Source of the DNA: Thauera phenolivorans
Lineage (GTDB): Bacteria; Pseudomonadota; Gammaproteobacteria; Burkholderiales; Rhodocyclaceae
Direction: 5' to 3'
NCBI RefSeq assembly: GCF_001696715.1
Contig: NZ_MBFM01000002.1
Span: forward strand, 660,198-724,197
Length of the DNA stretch: 64,000 bases
The position numbers were made by a program, and so were the translations under genes. A model generated the notes under the pieces. The model had not been told where the DNA came from and ran no database searches. It was given only the letters and a program-made list of their open reading frames with translations. This document shows positions 28,744 through 38,526 of this stretch, piece after piece. Each line of letters starts with the position of its first letter. The first letter of the stretch is position 1.

Positions 28744-29478
28744 ATGAGCAGCCATTTCTGGATCGCGTTCGGCACCAGCGTCCTGGCCGCCATCGTGACC
28801 TCCCTCGGCATCTACACGATCCGGCGCTTTGCCGCGTGGGGTCAGCAGAACATGACCTACTTCGTCTGCTTCGCAGCCGGCGTGCTGATCTCGGCCTCGT
28901 TTCTCCACATCATCCCGAAGTCATTCACCATGAACGCGGCTGCACCGGCCTGGCTGCTGAGCGGATTCCTCGGTCTTCACCTCTTCAACCGTTTCGTGAC
29001 GGCCTTCGTGTGCGAGCGCAGTCCCGAGCGCAGGGATTACGTCATCGGCCTGATTCCGATGCTGGGAATCGGCTTTCACTCCTTCATCGACGGCTTCATC
29101 TATTCCATCGCCTTCAACGTGAGCATTCTCACCGGCTCGCTGGCAACGCTGGGGATGGTCCTCCACGAATTCCCCGAGGGGATCATCACCTACCTGCTGC
29201 TGCTGAACGCCGGCTTCGGGGAGCGCAAGGCACTGCTGCTCGCCGCCTTTGCAGCCGCTGGGACGACACCGCTCGGGATGCTTTCTTCGTACCCGCTCGT
29301 CAGCCAGGTGGGGACCGAGAGGCTCGGCGCCCTTCTCGCCCTCTCCGCAGGGGCGCTCGTCTATGTCGGCGCGACCCATCTGCTTCCGCGCGCGGAAAGG
29401 GAGGCCAAAAGGTTCAGTCTGGTGGCGCTGGGCGGTGGCGTGCTCGTGGCCGTCATCATCGTCATGTCCAAAGCCTGA
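28744..29478 (+). CDS. ZIP-family metal transporter
   Basis: A 244-residue inner-membrane protein with about eight helices. The metal-binding helices show HSFIDGF (helix IV) and HEFPEG (helix V), the HxxxxD/HExPE signature of ZIP zinc/iron permeases, and a CFAAGVLISASFLHIIP start. Start ATG 28744 has GGAGACAGGGG before it. Likely imports Zn2+, Fe2+ or Mn2+. Neighbours (ferritin-like protein upstream, candidate Fur box downstream) favour iron; that is inference. Confidence 0.88.
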   Translation: MSSHFWIAFGTSVLAAIVTSLGIYTIRRFAAWGQQNMTYFVCFAAGVLISASFLHIIPKSFTMNAAAPAWLLSGFLGLHLFNRFVTAFVCERSPERRDYVIGLIPMLGIGFHSFIDGFIYSIAFNVSILTGSLATLGMVLHEFPEGIITYLLLLNAGFGERKALLLAAFAAAGTTPLGMLSSYPLVSQVGTERLGALLALSAGALVYVGATHLLPRAEREAKRFSLVALGGGVLVAVIIVMSKA

Positions 29479-29611
29479 AGAACGTCCGGAGAAGCTGGCG
29501 GAGGCGTCCAGCCCGGCCAACGCTGCTTGCCGAGGCGCCATCGCGGCGATTCTGACTGCTCAAAGGCCATTCTTAACATGCATCAAGTCATCGTCGGCGA
29601 CCTCTGATCTA

Positions 29612-29634
29612 TATTGCGACTCATTCCCATTATC
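29612..29634. promoter_or_regulatory. Candidate Fur-like box
   Basis: An AT-rich stretch (TATTGCGACTCATTC then CCATTATC) about 20-40 bases before ATG 29655 resembles the GATAATGATAATCATTATC Fur consensus on its right half and the usual TTGCGA...CATT left half. The region stands out from the GC-rich surroundings. Confidence 0.45.
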
Positions 29635-29654
29635 GATTAGCGCAGGAGCCAGTC

Positions 29655-30158
29655 ATGGACCACCAACTCGTCGTGATGTTTCACCTCCTGTGCGCGGTGC
29701 TCTTCGTCGGCGCCGTCGCGATGGAGGTCCTGATTCTCGAACCGGTACGCAAGCTGATCGGCGACGAGCTGTTTCAACAGGTGGAGTTCTACCTTTTCCG
29801 ACGTATCCGCCGCACCTACCCCTTCGCCGTGATCCCGCTCTATATCACCGGCTTCTACATGTATTTCGGTTACATCGAAAGCTTCGGCGGATTCGCGGCG
29901 TTCATCGACACCCGCTTCGGCATGATGCTCACCGTCAAGATGAGCCTCGCCCTCGGACTGCTCACCATCTTCGCCACTTCACCGTTTGTCTTCATGCAGC
30001 ATCGCAGCCGCAGCGCCGGCGGTCACCTCAAGCACTTTCTCATCGTGACCGGCGGGCCGGAAGACTTCCGCATCGACCGCTTCGAGGCAGTGCATTATCT
30101 GGCGATGGGGCTCGGAATCGGTATCGTCGTGCTGGCAAAACTGATGTTCATGCTCTGA
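29655..30158 (+). CDS. Small integral membrane protein, CopD-like topology
   Basis: A 167-residue protein with four predicted helices and conserved-looking histidines (MDHQLVVMFHLLCAVLFVG, LKHFLIVTGG, FEAVHYLAMGLGI). The overall layout recalls CopD/DUF2269-type membrane proteins that bind heme or copper, but I cannot assign a family with confidence. ATG 29655 is preceded by AGGAG. The candidate Fur box upstream suggests iron-responsive expression. Confidence 0.65.
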   Translation: MDHQLVVMFHLLCAVLFVGAVAMEVLILEPVRKLIGDELFQQVEFYLFRRIRRTYPFAVIPLYITGFYMYFGYIESFGGFAAFIDTRFGMMLTVKMSLALGLLTIFATSPFVFMQHRSRSAGGHLKHFLIVTGGPEDFRIDRFEAVHYLAMGLGIGIVVLAKLMFML

Positions 30159-30243
30159 ACGGGCCACGACGCGACGACGACACGCGCAAGCAAACAGTGC
30201 CTGCCTGACACAGTGGCCCGCATACTGCCAGATCTGACGGGAT

Positions 30244-30633
30244 GTGGCAGCAAGACGCTTCACCATATATCTATCAGTTTTTCCTGATACTTTAATCCCT
30301 CCCGCCGATCCACTCGACCCGGACCGCCTTGTGCATACCCATCGCAAGATCCTCTACTGGCTCGCCTTCTCTGATGGCCTTGCGCTGCTGGCGCTCGTGT
30401 TCGTCGCCGTGCCCGTCAAATACCTGCTCGACCAGCCGCTCGGCGCACGCATATTGGGGCCGGTGCATGGCGCACTCTTTCTATCGCTCGCGGCCGCGAC
30501 CTTGAGCGCACTTGCCCGAGGCATTCTGCGTCCCGGCCTCGCACTGCTGCTGCTCGTGGGTGCCTTGCTGCCACTCGGCGCATTCTTCGCCGACTACCGC
30601 TTGCGCCAGACTTATCCCGAGCTCCGGCCCTGA
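30244..30633 (+). CDS. DUF3817-like small membrane protein
   Basis: About 129 residues from GTG 30244; GTG 30331 (HTHRKILYWLAFSDG) is an alternative start that fits the domain better. Three helices carry the DUF3817 pattern: LAFSDGLALLALVFVAVPVK, then GPVHGALFLSL, then LLLVGALLPLGAFFADYRLR. Such proteins occur as membrane subunits of unknown function. 85 bp after the previous membrane protein; co-transcription possible. Confidence 0.65.
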   Translation: MAARRFTIYLSVFPDTLIPPADPLDPDRLVHTHRKILYWLAFSDGLALLALVFVAVPVKYLLDQPLGARILGPVHGALFLSLAAATLSALARGILRPGLALLLLVGALLPLGAFFADYRLRQTYPELRP

Positions 30634-30806
30634 TTCTTCGATGCACCAGCTCACCCAGGGTGAGACTTCCTATCAAGAAAACCCTAGCCGGATTTCGGCG
30701 TCCGGGAAACACGGCGAGGGGGTGAGGTCGACCGCGTGCGCGGCCTCCGAGACGCGGCATCCGGCCCTCCCTGGGACTGCGGACTCCTCGCGCGCCAAGC
30801 CAAGGC

Positions 30807-31127
30807 CTAGCGACCAGGCGCCAGGGAGAGGATCCAGCGTGCGAGCTGCGCGGCCTCATCGGCGCTGACCGCATTCGCCGGCATCGCCGTTCTGCCCCAT
30901 TCGCCGCTGCTTCCGTGGCGAATGCGTTGCGCCAACGAGGCTTCGGCGCCGGGCTCGCCGCTACGCCGGACGGCAATCTCCCGATAGCCTGGCCCGACGA
31001 TCCCGCTGCCGAAACCGTGGCAGTTCATGCAGTACTTCGTCCGCGCCAGTTCGGCCGACGCGGAAGCGGGCGCACTGATCAGCAACAGCATCGCGGCGCA
31101 TGCCGCCGATGCGACAATCGGGTTCAC
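30807..31127 (-). CDS. Small class I cytochrome c
   Basis: A 106-residue exported monoheme cytochrome. Signal peptide (VNPIVASAACAAMLLLISAPASA), heme site CMNCH, and a C-terminal TAMPANAVSADEAAQLARWILSL containing the likely Met ligand. GTG 31127 is chosen because GAGGAGG lies 8 bases upstream. Cytochrome c553/c5-type electron carrier in the periplasm. Convergent with the DUF3817-like gene; no partner oxidase nearby. Confidence 0.88.
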   Translation of the reverse strand: MNPIVASAACAAMLLLISAPASASAELARTKYCMNCHGFGSGIVGPGYREIAVRRSGEPGAEASLAQRIRHGSSGEWGRTAMPANAVSADEAAQLARWILSLAPGR

Positions 31128-31348
31128 GAACGCTGCCTCCTCGCAGGATGCGGCGAGCGACTGCCGCGAGCCACAACGATACCCCAGCGAAGCGACGTCG
31201 CGGCAGCGGAAGAAGCAACTGCCGGAGCGAAGCGACGCCACCCTCGGATCACAAAACCAGACGTCCCTGCCCGAGAAAAGCCTGATCCAATGAGGGCGGG
31301 GGCAAGTACCATCCCTGCCAGATCCCAACCGACGCCCGAATCCGACCA

Positions 31349-31714
31349 ATGCGCCCGCAGCAAGCTCCCCCATCCCCCGCCGACAGCCGCGGCACGCGCG
31401 CCGCGCTGCTCTTCGCCCTCACCGCCGAGCGCCTGTCGCTCTTCTACGAGCACGGCCAGTGGCCTACCGCCGCACAGGGCGCGAGCCTCGTCGCGGACTG
31501 GCTCGGTCGCACCGGGCGCAGTCTGGCGCTGGCCGAGCGTCGCCGCCTGTCGGAGCTCAGCGACGACCTGGCGCGCCAGATCGCCGACTCGCTGTCGCGC
31601 GAGGCGGGGCTGCGTACCGCGCACGAGATGATGGAAGCGCTCGACCCCAATTACGAATCCGACCTGACGCGCTCGCTGATGGACGAATGCGTGCGGCTGC
31701 TCGACGCCGACTGA
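31349..31714 (+). CDS. Hypothetical helical protein
   Basis: A 121-residue, mainly alpha-helical cytoplasmic protein (RAALLFALTAERLSLFYEHG ... ADWLGRTGRSLALAERRRLSELSDDLARQIADSLSREAG ... HEMMEALDPNYESDLTRSLMDECVRLL). No recognised family, signal peptide or membrane segment. Coding use is consistent with the neighbours. Convergent with arfB 15 bp away. Confidence 0.55.
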   Translation: MRPQQAPPSPADSRGTRAALLFALTAERLSLFYEHGQWPTAAQGASLVADWLGRTGRSLALAERRRLSELSDDLARQIADSLSREAGLRTAHEMMEALDPNYESDLTRSLMDECVRLLDAD

Positions 31715-31729
31715 CTGCCGCCCGCGGCC

Positions 31730-32134
31730 CTACTCGCCCACCTTCCCCCGCCCCGCCTTCACCGATGCGCGCCGTGCCTTCCCCTCCAGGCGTCGCGTGA
31801 CCGAGGCACGCGTGGGCCGCGTGGCGCGGCGCGTCCGCGGCGGTGCGGCAACACGGTCGATCAGCTCTTCCAGCCGGCGCAGCGCCTCGGCCCGGTTCTT
31901 CTCCAGGCTGCGGAACTTCTGCGCCTTGATGATCACCACGCCGTCCTTGCTGATGCGCTGGTCGCCGAGTTGCATCAGCCGCGTCCGCACCTCCTCCGGC
32001 AGGCTGGAGGCGGCGATGTCGAAGCGCAGATGCACCGCGTTCGACACCTTGTTCACGTTCTGCCCGCCCGCACCCTGGGCGCGGATCGCGGTGATCTCGA
32101 CTTCGTCGGGGGAGACGCGCAGATGGGGCCGCAT
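31730..32134 (-). CDS. arfB: Alternative ribosome-rescue factor ArfB (YaeJ-type peptidyl-tRNA hydrolase)
   Basis: A 134-residue class I release-factor-like protein. It has the catalytic GGQ (AQGAGGQNVNKVSNAVHLRFD), a helical middle and a basic C-terminal tail (ATRPTRASVTRRLEGKARRASVKAG) that enters the empty mRNA channel of stalled ribosomes. Full family length. Starts 18 bp after the RIO-type kinase stop on the same strand, so probably same operon. Confidence 0.95.
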   Translation of the reverse strand: MRPHLRVSPDEVEITAIRAQGAGGQNVNKVSNAVHLRFDIAASSLPEEVRTRLMQLGDQRISKDGVVIIKAQKFRSLEKNRAEALRRLEELIDRVAAPPRTRRATRPTRASVTRRLEGKARRASVKAGRGKVGE

Positions 32135-32152
32135 GAGAATCCGCCTCGAGCT

Positions 32153-33007
32153 TCAGTCCGTGCCCACCGCCGCCCTGCCCGCCTGGCGGGCGGCCTCTTC
32201 CCTGCGCGCGGCCTCGATGACCTGCATCACTTCGCCGAGGTCCGCCGGCGCCTCGTCCGCGGCGACGACCCCGGTGAGCTCGACCTCGGGGTGAAGCTTG
32301 CCGGATTCGTACAGGGACCAGATCTCCCTGCCGTACTCGGTGCCGCGCAGATCGGGGGCGAACTGGCCGAAGTAGGCGGCGAGGTTGTCGACGTCGCGCT
32401 CGAGCATGGCGCGCGCGTTGTTGTTGGCCGCGGCGTCGACCGCCTGCGGCAGATCGATGATCACCGGCCCCACGCGATCGACCAGCACGTTGTACTCGGA
32501 GAGGTCGCCGTGAACGATGCCGGCGCAGAGCATGCGCACGACCTGGCGCACGAGATCGGCGTGGAAGCGTCGGGCATCGTCTTCGCCGAGGGCGAGGTCG
32601 TTGAGCCGCGGTGCCGGTTCGCCGTCCTCGTCGGTCACCAGCTCCATCAACAGCACGCCCTCGTGAAAATCGTACGGTGTCGGTACGCGAACGCCCGCCG
32701 CAGCGAGCCGGCGCAGCGCGTCGACCTCCGCGTGCTGCCAGGCGGCCTCCTGCTCCTGCCGCCCGTAACGCGAGCCCTTGGCCATCGCGCGCGCCTGGCG
32801 GCTGTTCTTGATCTTGCGCCCCTCGACGTAGTCGGCCGCCTTGTGGAAGCCACGCTTGTTGGCTTCCTTGTAAACCTTGGCGCAGCGCAGCTCGTCGCCA
32901 CACTGCACGACATAGACCATGGCTTCCTTGCCGCTCATGAGCTGGCGCATGACGCGGTCGACGAGGCCGTCGGCCACCAGCGGCTCGATTCTGCTCGGGG
33001 TCTTCAC
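32153..33007 (-). CDS. RIO-type serine protein kinase (PA4780 family)
   Basis: A 284-residue atypical kinase. ATP-binding region with [29 protein letters not shown], catalytic loop [17 protein letters not shown] and metal-binding [11 protein letters not shown] fit the RIO1 pattern (HGDLSxxN, IDxPQ). GTG 33007 is supported by GAGGAG upstream and overlaps the VF530 stop by 4 bp. Substrates of the bacterial group are unclear; ribosome-linked functions are suspected given neighbouring arfB. Confidence 0.9.
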   Translation of the reverse strand: MKTPSRIEPLVADGLVDRVMRQLMSGKEAMVYVVQCGDELRCAKVYKEANKRGFHKAADYVEGRKIKNSRQARAMAKGSRYGRQEQEAAWQHAEVDALRRLAAAGVRVPTPYDFHEGVLLMELVTDEDGEPAPRLNDLALGEDDARRFHADLVRQVVRMLCAGIVHGDLSEYNVLVDRVGPVIIDLPQAVDAAANNNARAMLERDVDNLAAYFGQFAPDLRGTEYGREIWSLYESGKLHPEVELTGVVAADEAPADLGEVMQVIEAARREEAARQAGRAAVGTD

Positions 33008-33282
33008 GTGTTCGATTTGCTCCTCGGTGTGTTGCGGTCGGTCGCAGCGGTCGGCCCGGTGGCCGCTCGCAGGGTATCGAGATAAAGCGCCTCCACCTGC
33101 TCGCGCGCCCACGGCGTGCGGCGCAGGAACTTGAGGCTGGAGGCGATGCTGGGCTCGTGATTGAAGCAGCGAATGTCGATCCGCCGCCCGAGCCCCGCCC
33201 AGCCGAAGCGCGTTACCAGTTCATTCAGTATCCGCTCCAGGGTCAGGCCGTGCAGCGGGTTGTTGGGCTGTGGTGCCGTCAT
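33004..33282 (-). CDS. VF530 family (DUF2132) DNA-binding protein
   Basis: A 92-residue protein with the VF530 signature [62 protein letters not shown], quoted here by its pieces [32 protein letters not shown] and VEALYL. Known members fold as small DNA-binding proteins of unclear role. The ATG at 33282 gives the standard N-terminus; the stop overlaps the kinase start. Confidence 0.9.
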   Translation of the reverse strand: MTAPQPNNPLHGLTLERILNELVTRFGWAGLGRRIDIRCFNHEPSIASSLKFLRRTPWAREQVEALYLDTLRAATGPTAATDRNTPRSKSNT

Positions 33283-33365
33283 CGATGCTCCCGCGTCCGG
33301 GCTGAGGGTTATGCGGAGCGCTGGCCGCAGGGGGGACTGACTAGTACTCCCGACCGACAGGCGTG

Positions 33366-34334
33366 TCAATTCTCCGTGTCTCCCGCCTCCTGTCGGCAGG
33401 GTGACGTGATGGGCGCCGGCACGAGCGCGACGCCCTTCTCGCGCAGCGCAGCGTCGACCAGACTGAAGACCTCGTTGCGACACACCGGCTCGCGGTCGTG
33501 CTGCGGCACCCAGTACTTGACGCGATAGCAGATGCCCTGCGGCCCGTAGCGCACGACCTCCACCTCCGGTGGCTTGCCCTCGACGATGCTCTCGGCCGCG
33601 GACAGCGCCTCGCGCATCAGCGCCTTGGCCGCCGCCACCGGCAGGCTCACCGGCAGGATCAGTTCGGCATGGTCGCGATACTCCTTGCGCGGCGCGCTGA
33701 AATTGGTGATCCGCTGCCGCGAGATCTGGCTGTTGGGCAGGATCACGTAGGTGCTGTCGCGGGTGACCAGCCGCGTCGTCCGCCAGCCGATCTCCTGCAC
33801 CCGGCCCTGCGCGAGGTTTTCGATGCGGACCCAGTCGCCCATGCGGAACGGCGCCTCGATGCCGAGCGCGATACCCGACAGGGTGTCGGCCACCACGTTG
33901 CGGATCGCGAACCCGAGCACCGCCAGCACGAGCCCCGAGCCGGTCAGGATGCCGGAGAGATCCTGCCGGAAGAACAGCGACAGCGCGACCAGGGTCGCCA
34001 GCGCGTAGAGGAACACCCGGAACAGGTCGAGGAGCACCTTCGGTACCGGTCGCTGCCCCTTGCGGCGCCGCGAAAGCCGGGCAGTGAGCAGCGCATCGAT
34101 GAGGCGCGCCCCGGCGAACACCGCCAGCGCCATCGCTGCGTTGCGCGCGGGGTCGAACCAGGGCTGCACGGCGTGATCCGCAGGCAGGAGGCGGAACGCC
34201 GGTTCGGCGAAGACCGCGGCGAGCACGAGCAGGACGAATCCGGCCGCGGCGCGAAGCCAGGATGGGATCGGCGCCAACGCTTCGGGCGCCTTCATTGCCC
34301 AGCTCGCTCGCGTCGGGCCTGCGGGAGGGGACAC
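33366..34334 (-). CDS. MscS-family mechanosensitive channel
   Basis: A 322-residue inner-membrane protein with about four N-terminal helices, then the MscS pore/beta domain: [68 protein letters not shown]. It releases solutes on hypo-osmotic shock or tunes membrane tension. Start is uncertain: GTG 34334 or ATG 34295, neither with a strong ribosome binding site. 83 bp upstream of VF530 on the same strand. Confidence 0.92.
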   Translation of the reverse strand: MSPPAGPTRASWAMKAPEALAPIPSWLRAAAGFVLLVLAAVFAEPAFRLLPADHAVQPWFDPARNAAMALAVFAGARLIDALLTARLSRRRKGQRPVPKVLLDLFRVFLYALATLVALSLFFRQDLSGILTGSGLVLAVLGFAIRNVVADTLSGIALGIEAPFRMGDWVRIENLAQGRVQEIGWRTTRLVTRDSTYVILPNSQISRQRITNFSAPRKEYRDHAELILPVSLPVAAAKALMREALSAAESIVEGKPPEVEVVRYGPQGICYRVKYWVPQHDREPVCRNEVFSLVDAALREKGVALVPAPITSPCRQEAGDTEN

Positions 34335-34679
34335 GCGTTGGGCGCGTCATCCACCGGGAGATGCGTCAGACGGCGTCGCGGCCAGGCAGGTATCTGGTCG
34401 ATGGGCATGACGAATCTCACGAGGCCGAAGCTCCTTGTTGTGACATCTGGGAAACGGATTGGCGCGGCGGTAACGACTGACCGCTTCCAGATGGGGCTCT
34501 TTTCCGTGATTTCAAGGACTTGCCAGAGCAGATCAAGGAAAAGCCTGTCCGGTCTCATTTGTAGTGGATAGCGACGACGGCCGGCCTGGACGGCGTGCTG
34601 CGGGCGGCTACAGTGGAATCTGCGCGGGCTCCGTGCTGCGTGGGCGGGCTTGGATGCGAAGGCGGCGGGAGGGATGACG
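34335..34679. other. 345-bp divergent gap between mscS and a hydrolase gene
   Basis: Somewhat lower GC than the neighbours, especially 34430-34580. No conserved protein, RNA gene or terminator seen. It must hold the promoters for mscS (leftward) and the hydrolase (rightward), but no convincing -35/-10 pair stands out. Confidence 0.4.
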
Positions 34680-35573
34680 ATGACGGACACGATCTTCATG
34701 ATCCACGGCATGTGGGGCGGCCCCTGGTGCTGGGAGCACTATCGCCGCTTCTTCGAGCGCGCCGGCTACCGCTGTGTCGTCGCCAGCCTGCCCTATCACG
34801 GTAGCCCGCCCACCGCGGATCCCGACCCTCGCCTGGGCAGCGCGAGTCTTATCGACTACGTGGCTGCGCTCGAAAGCGAGCTCGCCCAGCTCGACACCCG
34901 GCCCATCCTGATGGGGCACTCGATGGGCGGGCTGCTTGGCCAGATGCTGGCAGCCCGCGGTCTGTGCAGCGCCCTCGTCCTGCTCACGCCCGCCGCCCCT
35001 GCCGGCGTCGTCGCGGTGACGCCATCGGTGATCCGGAGCTTCTGGTCCATCCAGCGCTCATGGGGCTTCTGGCGAAAGCCGGCGCGACTGGGCTTCCGCG
35101 ATGCCGTCTACGCATTGCTCCACCGACTGCCCCAAGGCCAGCAGGCGGACGCCTACGAGCGCCTCGTTGCGGAGTCGGGCCGCGTGATCTTCGAGATCGG
35201 CTATTGGCCGCTGGACTCGGCGCGCGCGTCGAGGGTGGCGGCTTCGCGGGTGAGGTGTCCCGTCCTGGTCGTCGGCGCCAACGCGGACCGGATCGTGCCG
35301 GTCAGCGTCGCCTGGCGGGTGGCAAGGAAGTACCGGCACGTGGCGAGCTTCATGGCGTTCGCGAATCACGCCCACTGGATTCTCGCCGAGCCGGGCTGGG
35401 AGGAAGTCGCGGAGCACGTCGAAAACTGGCTCGCGCGCCATTGCGGAAGCGGCCGGGCCGCCTCGTTCTCCGTGGAAGACGTGGTGGGGGAAAGCTCCGA
35501 TGGTCCCGCCGGAACGTCGTACTCGCGTCGATGCCTGCGGCCGCGCGGTGGAATGTGCTTGCATCGCGACTAG
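34680..35573 (+). CDS. Alpha/beta-hydrolase
   Basis: A 297-residue hydrolase. Oxyanion HGMWGGPWCWEHYRRFFERAG, nucleophile elbow GHSMGG (serine), acid in LVVGANADRIVPV and histidine in FANHAHWILAEPGWEEV complete the catalytic triad. GGAGGG ends 6 bases before ATG 34680, deciding this start over ATG 34674. Broad esterase/lipase family with unknown substrate. 67 bp before the pirin gene. Confidence 0.88.
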   Translation: MTDTIFMIHGMWGGPWCWEHYRRFFERAGYRCVVASLPYHGSPPTADPDPRLGSASLIDYVAALESELAQLDTRPILMGHSMGGLLGQMLAARGLCSALVLLTPAAPAGVVAVTPSVIRSFWSIQRSWGFWRKPARLGFRDAVYALLHRLPQGQQADAYERLVAESGRVIFEIGYWPLDSARASRVAASRVRCPVLVVGANADRIVPVSVAWRVARKYRHVASFMAFANHAHWILAEPGWEEVAEHVENWLARHCGSGRAASFSVEDVVGESSDGPAGTSYSRRCLRPRGGMCLHRD

Positions 35574-35640
35574 ACTGGACTGCATGAAGCGTGGCACGAG
35601 GCAGGCGGCCCGCGACACGTCACCTACAAGGACACTGACC

Positions 35641-36525
35641 ATGAACCCGATCGTCCGCATCCCGCCCCGCAACGCCGACCTCGGCGACGGCCTGCTCGTC
35701 CGCCGCACCCTCCCCAATCGCGAGCAGCGGACGATCGGCGCCTGGTGCTTCCTCGACCACGCCGGCCCGGTGCAGTTCGAGCCGGGCAAGGGCCTGCACG
35801 TCGGCGCGCACCCCCACATCGGCCTGCAGACCTTCACCTGGCTGATCGAGGGCGAGGTCCTGCATCGCGACAGCCTGGGCAACGAACAGCTCATCCGCCC
35901 CGGCCAGGTCAACCTGATGACCGCCGGCCACGGCATCGCCCACACCGAGGATTCGCTGCGCGACGGCGAGCGCTTGCATGCGGCGCAGCTCTGGATTGCC
36001 CTGCCGCCGGAGGACCAGGATTGCGACCCGGCTTTCGCGCACTACCCCGATTTGCCGCAATGGCGCGAGGGCGGCGCCGAACTGACCCTTCTCGCCGGTC
36101 GCTACCGCCAGCGGAGCGCGCCGGCGCGCATCCATTCGCCGCTGGTCGGCATCGACATCGCCTGCGACACAACGAGCGCGCTCACGCTCGAGCTCGATCC
36201 CGGTTTCGAGTACGGCTTGATGCCGCTCGTGGGCGACGCGACGATCGACGGCGACACCATCCGCACCGACGAGCTCGCCTATCTCGGCAGAGGGCGTCGG
36301 GACCTGAACCTGGCCCTGCCCGCAGGCGCGCGCGCCTTGTTGCTGGGTGGCGAGCCGTTCGAACAACCGGTGCTGGTGTGGTGGAACTTCGTCGGCTTCG
36401 ACAAGGCCGACATCGCGCAGGCGCAAGCAGCATGGGAAGAACGCGACGCGCGCTTCGGCACGGTCGGCGACGGCCGCGCCCGGCGGCTGGTGGCGCCGCC
36501 GATTCCGTGGCAAAACGGCGGATGA
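35641..36525 (+). CDS. Pirin-family bicupin protein
   Basis: A 294-residue protein with N-terminal pirin cupin (DHAGPVQFEPGKGLHVGAHPHIGLQTFTWLIEG, metal ligands in HPHIGLQTFTW and H...E of AGHGIAHTEDS) and a C-terminal cupin. Pirins bind iron; some are quercetinase-like dioxygenases or redox cofactors. ATG 35641 matches the family start. Likely follows the hydrolase in one transcript. Confidence 0.93.
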   Translation: MNPIVRIPPRNADLGDGLLVRRTLPNREQRTIGAWCFLDHAGPVQFEPGKGLHVGAHPHIGLQTFTWLIEGEVLHRDSLGNEQLIRPGQVNLMTAGHGIAHTEDSLRDGERLHAAQLWIALPPEDQDCDPAFAHYPDLPQWREGGAELTLLAGRYRQRSAPARIHSPLVGIDIACDTTSALTLELDPGFEYGLMPLVGDATIDGDTIRTDELAYLGRGRRDLNLALPAGARALLLGGEPFEQPVLVWWNFVGFDKADIAQAQAAWEERDARFGTVGDGRARRLVAPPIPWQNGG

Positions 36526-36687
36526 GAAAGGCAGCTCGCCGCCCGCTGGAAGATCAGCCTGAAAACCTTGCGACGCTGGGGGCTCGACTCTGGCTGCTGC
36601 CGATCCTGACACCTGTCTGGATCAAGGACCGCAAGACCTGGGCCGAAGGCTACACGCGCGGATAGCAATGGAGCCCCGCGATACGCG

Positions 36688-38082
36688 TCAGCCCCAGGCC
36701 GGCAACAACTCCACGTCCAGCACACTGCCGATCACCGCCAGCCACACCACCGCGGCCGCATAGGCCTGCAGGCAGTAGCGCACGTTGGCGCGCGCGAGCT
36801 GTGCGGCCGACAGGCCGTAGCGGCCCTGCAACGCAAGGTGGATGCCCGACATCGGCCCGGCGGCGAGGCCGATCGCCCACGACTGCACGAACACCAGCGC
36901 GAGCAGTGTCGGTTCCGGTTGCAGCGGCGCCAGCCAGGCCGAAGCCATGGCGATGGTGATCACCGCGTGGATGCCGAGCGCAGCGAGCAGGATCATCACC
37001 GCAAGCACAAGCGCGGCCTCGGTCACACCGAACGCGGAAAAGGGCAGCCACAGCCCGCCGCTGTCCATCAGCGCACGCAGCCCGCTGGCGAACACCGCCG
37101 CCGACAGGAACAGCACCAGCTCGCCCGACATGCCCGGCAGGCGGTCGCGCACATGGCCATACAGCGCACGGCCGCCCGCCCGCGCGCCCTGCTGGGCCAG
37201 CACCACGACGCACACCACCGCGAGCGCGGCCAGGCTGATGACCGCCAGCGCCGCCCATTCGGGCACCACCCAATGTCCGGCCCCGACCAGCACCGCCAGC
37301 ACCGCGGGCACCTTCAGCGCCGACGCCTGCATCGGATAGCCGATGAAATCGGCCGCCCGGTTGCCGCTGCTGCGCTCGGTGTCGCGGCCGGCGAGCCACA
37401 GCAGCACCACCGCCAGCGCCATGCCGGATGCGGCCAGGCCGAGCGGGCTGGCGCCGGGCGCATAGGTCAGCGCCACCGCGGTGGCGGCAAAGAAGGGCGA
37501 CCACAGCGCCGCGGCGAGGAAGGCGCGCACCAGCACGGCCGCCTGGTCCTGGCGCGGCTTGCCGTCCGGGCCGATGCGGTCGGCCATGATGAAGACCGCC
37601 GACAGGTTGATCACTGCACCCAGAACGTGCACCGCGCCCAAGGTGCGCCACAGCGCACCGCGGCCCTTGGGCAGGCCTGCGCTGCCGGCCTCGGGCGTGC
37701 GCAGCAGGCGCAGGAAGCTCACCGCCGCCAGCATGCCCAGCAGCGCGGTGTTCTGCGTCAGCAAGCCCAGCAAGCTCGGGCTGCCCCCGCGCCCCAGTGC
37801 GACGCCGAAGGCCACCACGCCCGCGCCCGCCAGCAGCAGCGCCTGGCGCTTCTGCGCCCGCGCAAGCTGTGGCCACAACAGCACGGCCGCGCCCCAGGCT
37901 GCCAGCCCGGCGATCCACACGGGCGGCCCATGCCCGGTGCCCGCCAGCGCGGCGAGCACCGTCATCGCAAACAGCAGCACAGCCGCCAGCGTGCGGCGGC
38001 GAGGAGAGGTGGTGGGCAATTCAGTATGCAAGGGAGCGAAGCGTGTTGTTGGTCTGCGGGGTCTTTGCTTGCGAGAATCCAT
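36688..38082 (-). CDS. Polytopic membrane protein of unknown function
   Basis: A 464-residue protein with about 10-12 hydrophobic helices and a short basic N-terminus (MDSRKQRPRRPTTR). The motifs (VHVLGAVINLSAVFIMADRIGPDGK, FIGYPMQASALKVPAVLAV, GPMSGIHLALQGRYGLS) suggest a transporter-like permease, but I do not recognise the family. Start ATG 38082 lies only 45 bp from the IS66 end at 38127, so the original promoter region has been split or replaced by the insertion. Confidence 0.6.
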   Translation of the reverse strand: MDSRKQRPRRPTTRFAPLHTELPTTSPRRRTLAAVLLFAMTVLAALAGTGHGPPVWIAGLAAWGAAVLLWPQLARAQKRQALLLAGAGVVAFGVALGRGGSPSLLGLLTQNTALLGMLAAVSFLRLLRTPEAGSAGLPKGRGALWRTLGAVHVLGAVINLSAVFIMADRIGPDGKPRQDQAAVLVRAFLAAALWSPFFAATAVALTYAPGASPLGLAASGMALAVVLLWLAGRDTERSSGNRAADFIGYPMQASALKVPAVLAVLVGAGHWVVPEWAALAVISLAALAVVCVVVLAQQGARAGGRALYGHVRDRLPGMSGELVLFLSAAVFASGLRALMDSGGLWLPFSAFGVTEAALVLAVMILLAALGIHAVITIAMASAWLAPLQPEPTLLALVFVQSWAIGLAAGPMSGIHLALQGRYGLSAAQLARANVRYCLQAYAAAVVWLAVIGSVLDVELLPAWG

Positions 38083-38208
38083 TTTCTACCAGATTCCGAT
38101 GACGACACAGCGCAGCGTCGACCACTGTAAGCGCTCCACGAACCCCATCCTTACGTAGCCCTGGGTGAGCCCGCATGCTTCGGCTTCCGTTTTCCGGGGA
38201 GCACGAGC

Positions 38209-38526
38209 ATGTCGGAGCGCAGCACGTTTTGGTTGTCGCACCTGTCGGCGATCGAGGCCGAGGGCATCACCACGAAGGCCTACGCCGAGCGCGAGGGCCT
38301 GTCGCCGCAAGCGCTTTACCAATGGCGTAAGCGCCTGGTGGCCGGCGGTCGCCGCAGCCGCGCCAAGCTTGGCGGATTCGTTCCGATCCAGATCGAGCCT
38401 TCGATGACGGCCCGCACGGGCTGCACGGTAATGATCGGCGCACAGCTGCGGCTCGAGTGCGCGACGCTGCCCGGCGTCGACTGGCTGGCCGCGCTGTCGG
38501 CGGCGCTCTCGGAGCGGAGGCGCTGA
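38209..38526 (+). CDS. tnpA: IS66 TnpA (copy 1)
   Basis: A 105-residue IS66 accessory protein with a helix-turn-helix of the IS3/transposase-8 kind (IEAEGITTKAYAEREGLSPQALYQWRKRL). Needed with TnpB for IS66 transposition. The stop overlaps the tnpB start (TGATG). Confidence 0.9.
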   Translation: MSERSTFWLSHLSAIEAEGITTKAYAEREGLSPQALYQWRKRLVAGGRRSRAKLGGFVPIQIEPSMTARTGCTVMIGAQLRLECATLPGVDWLAALSAALSERRR

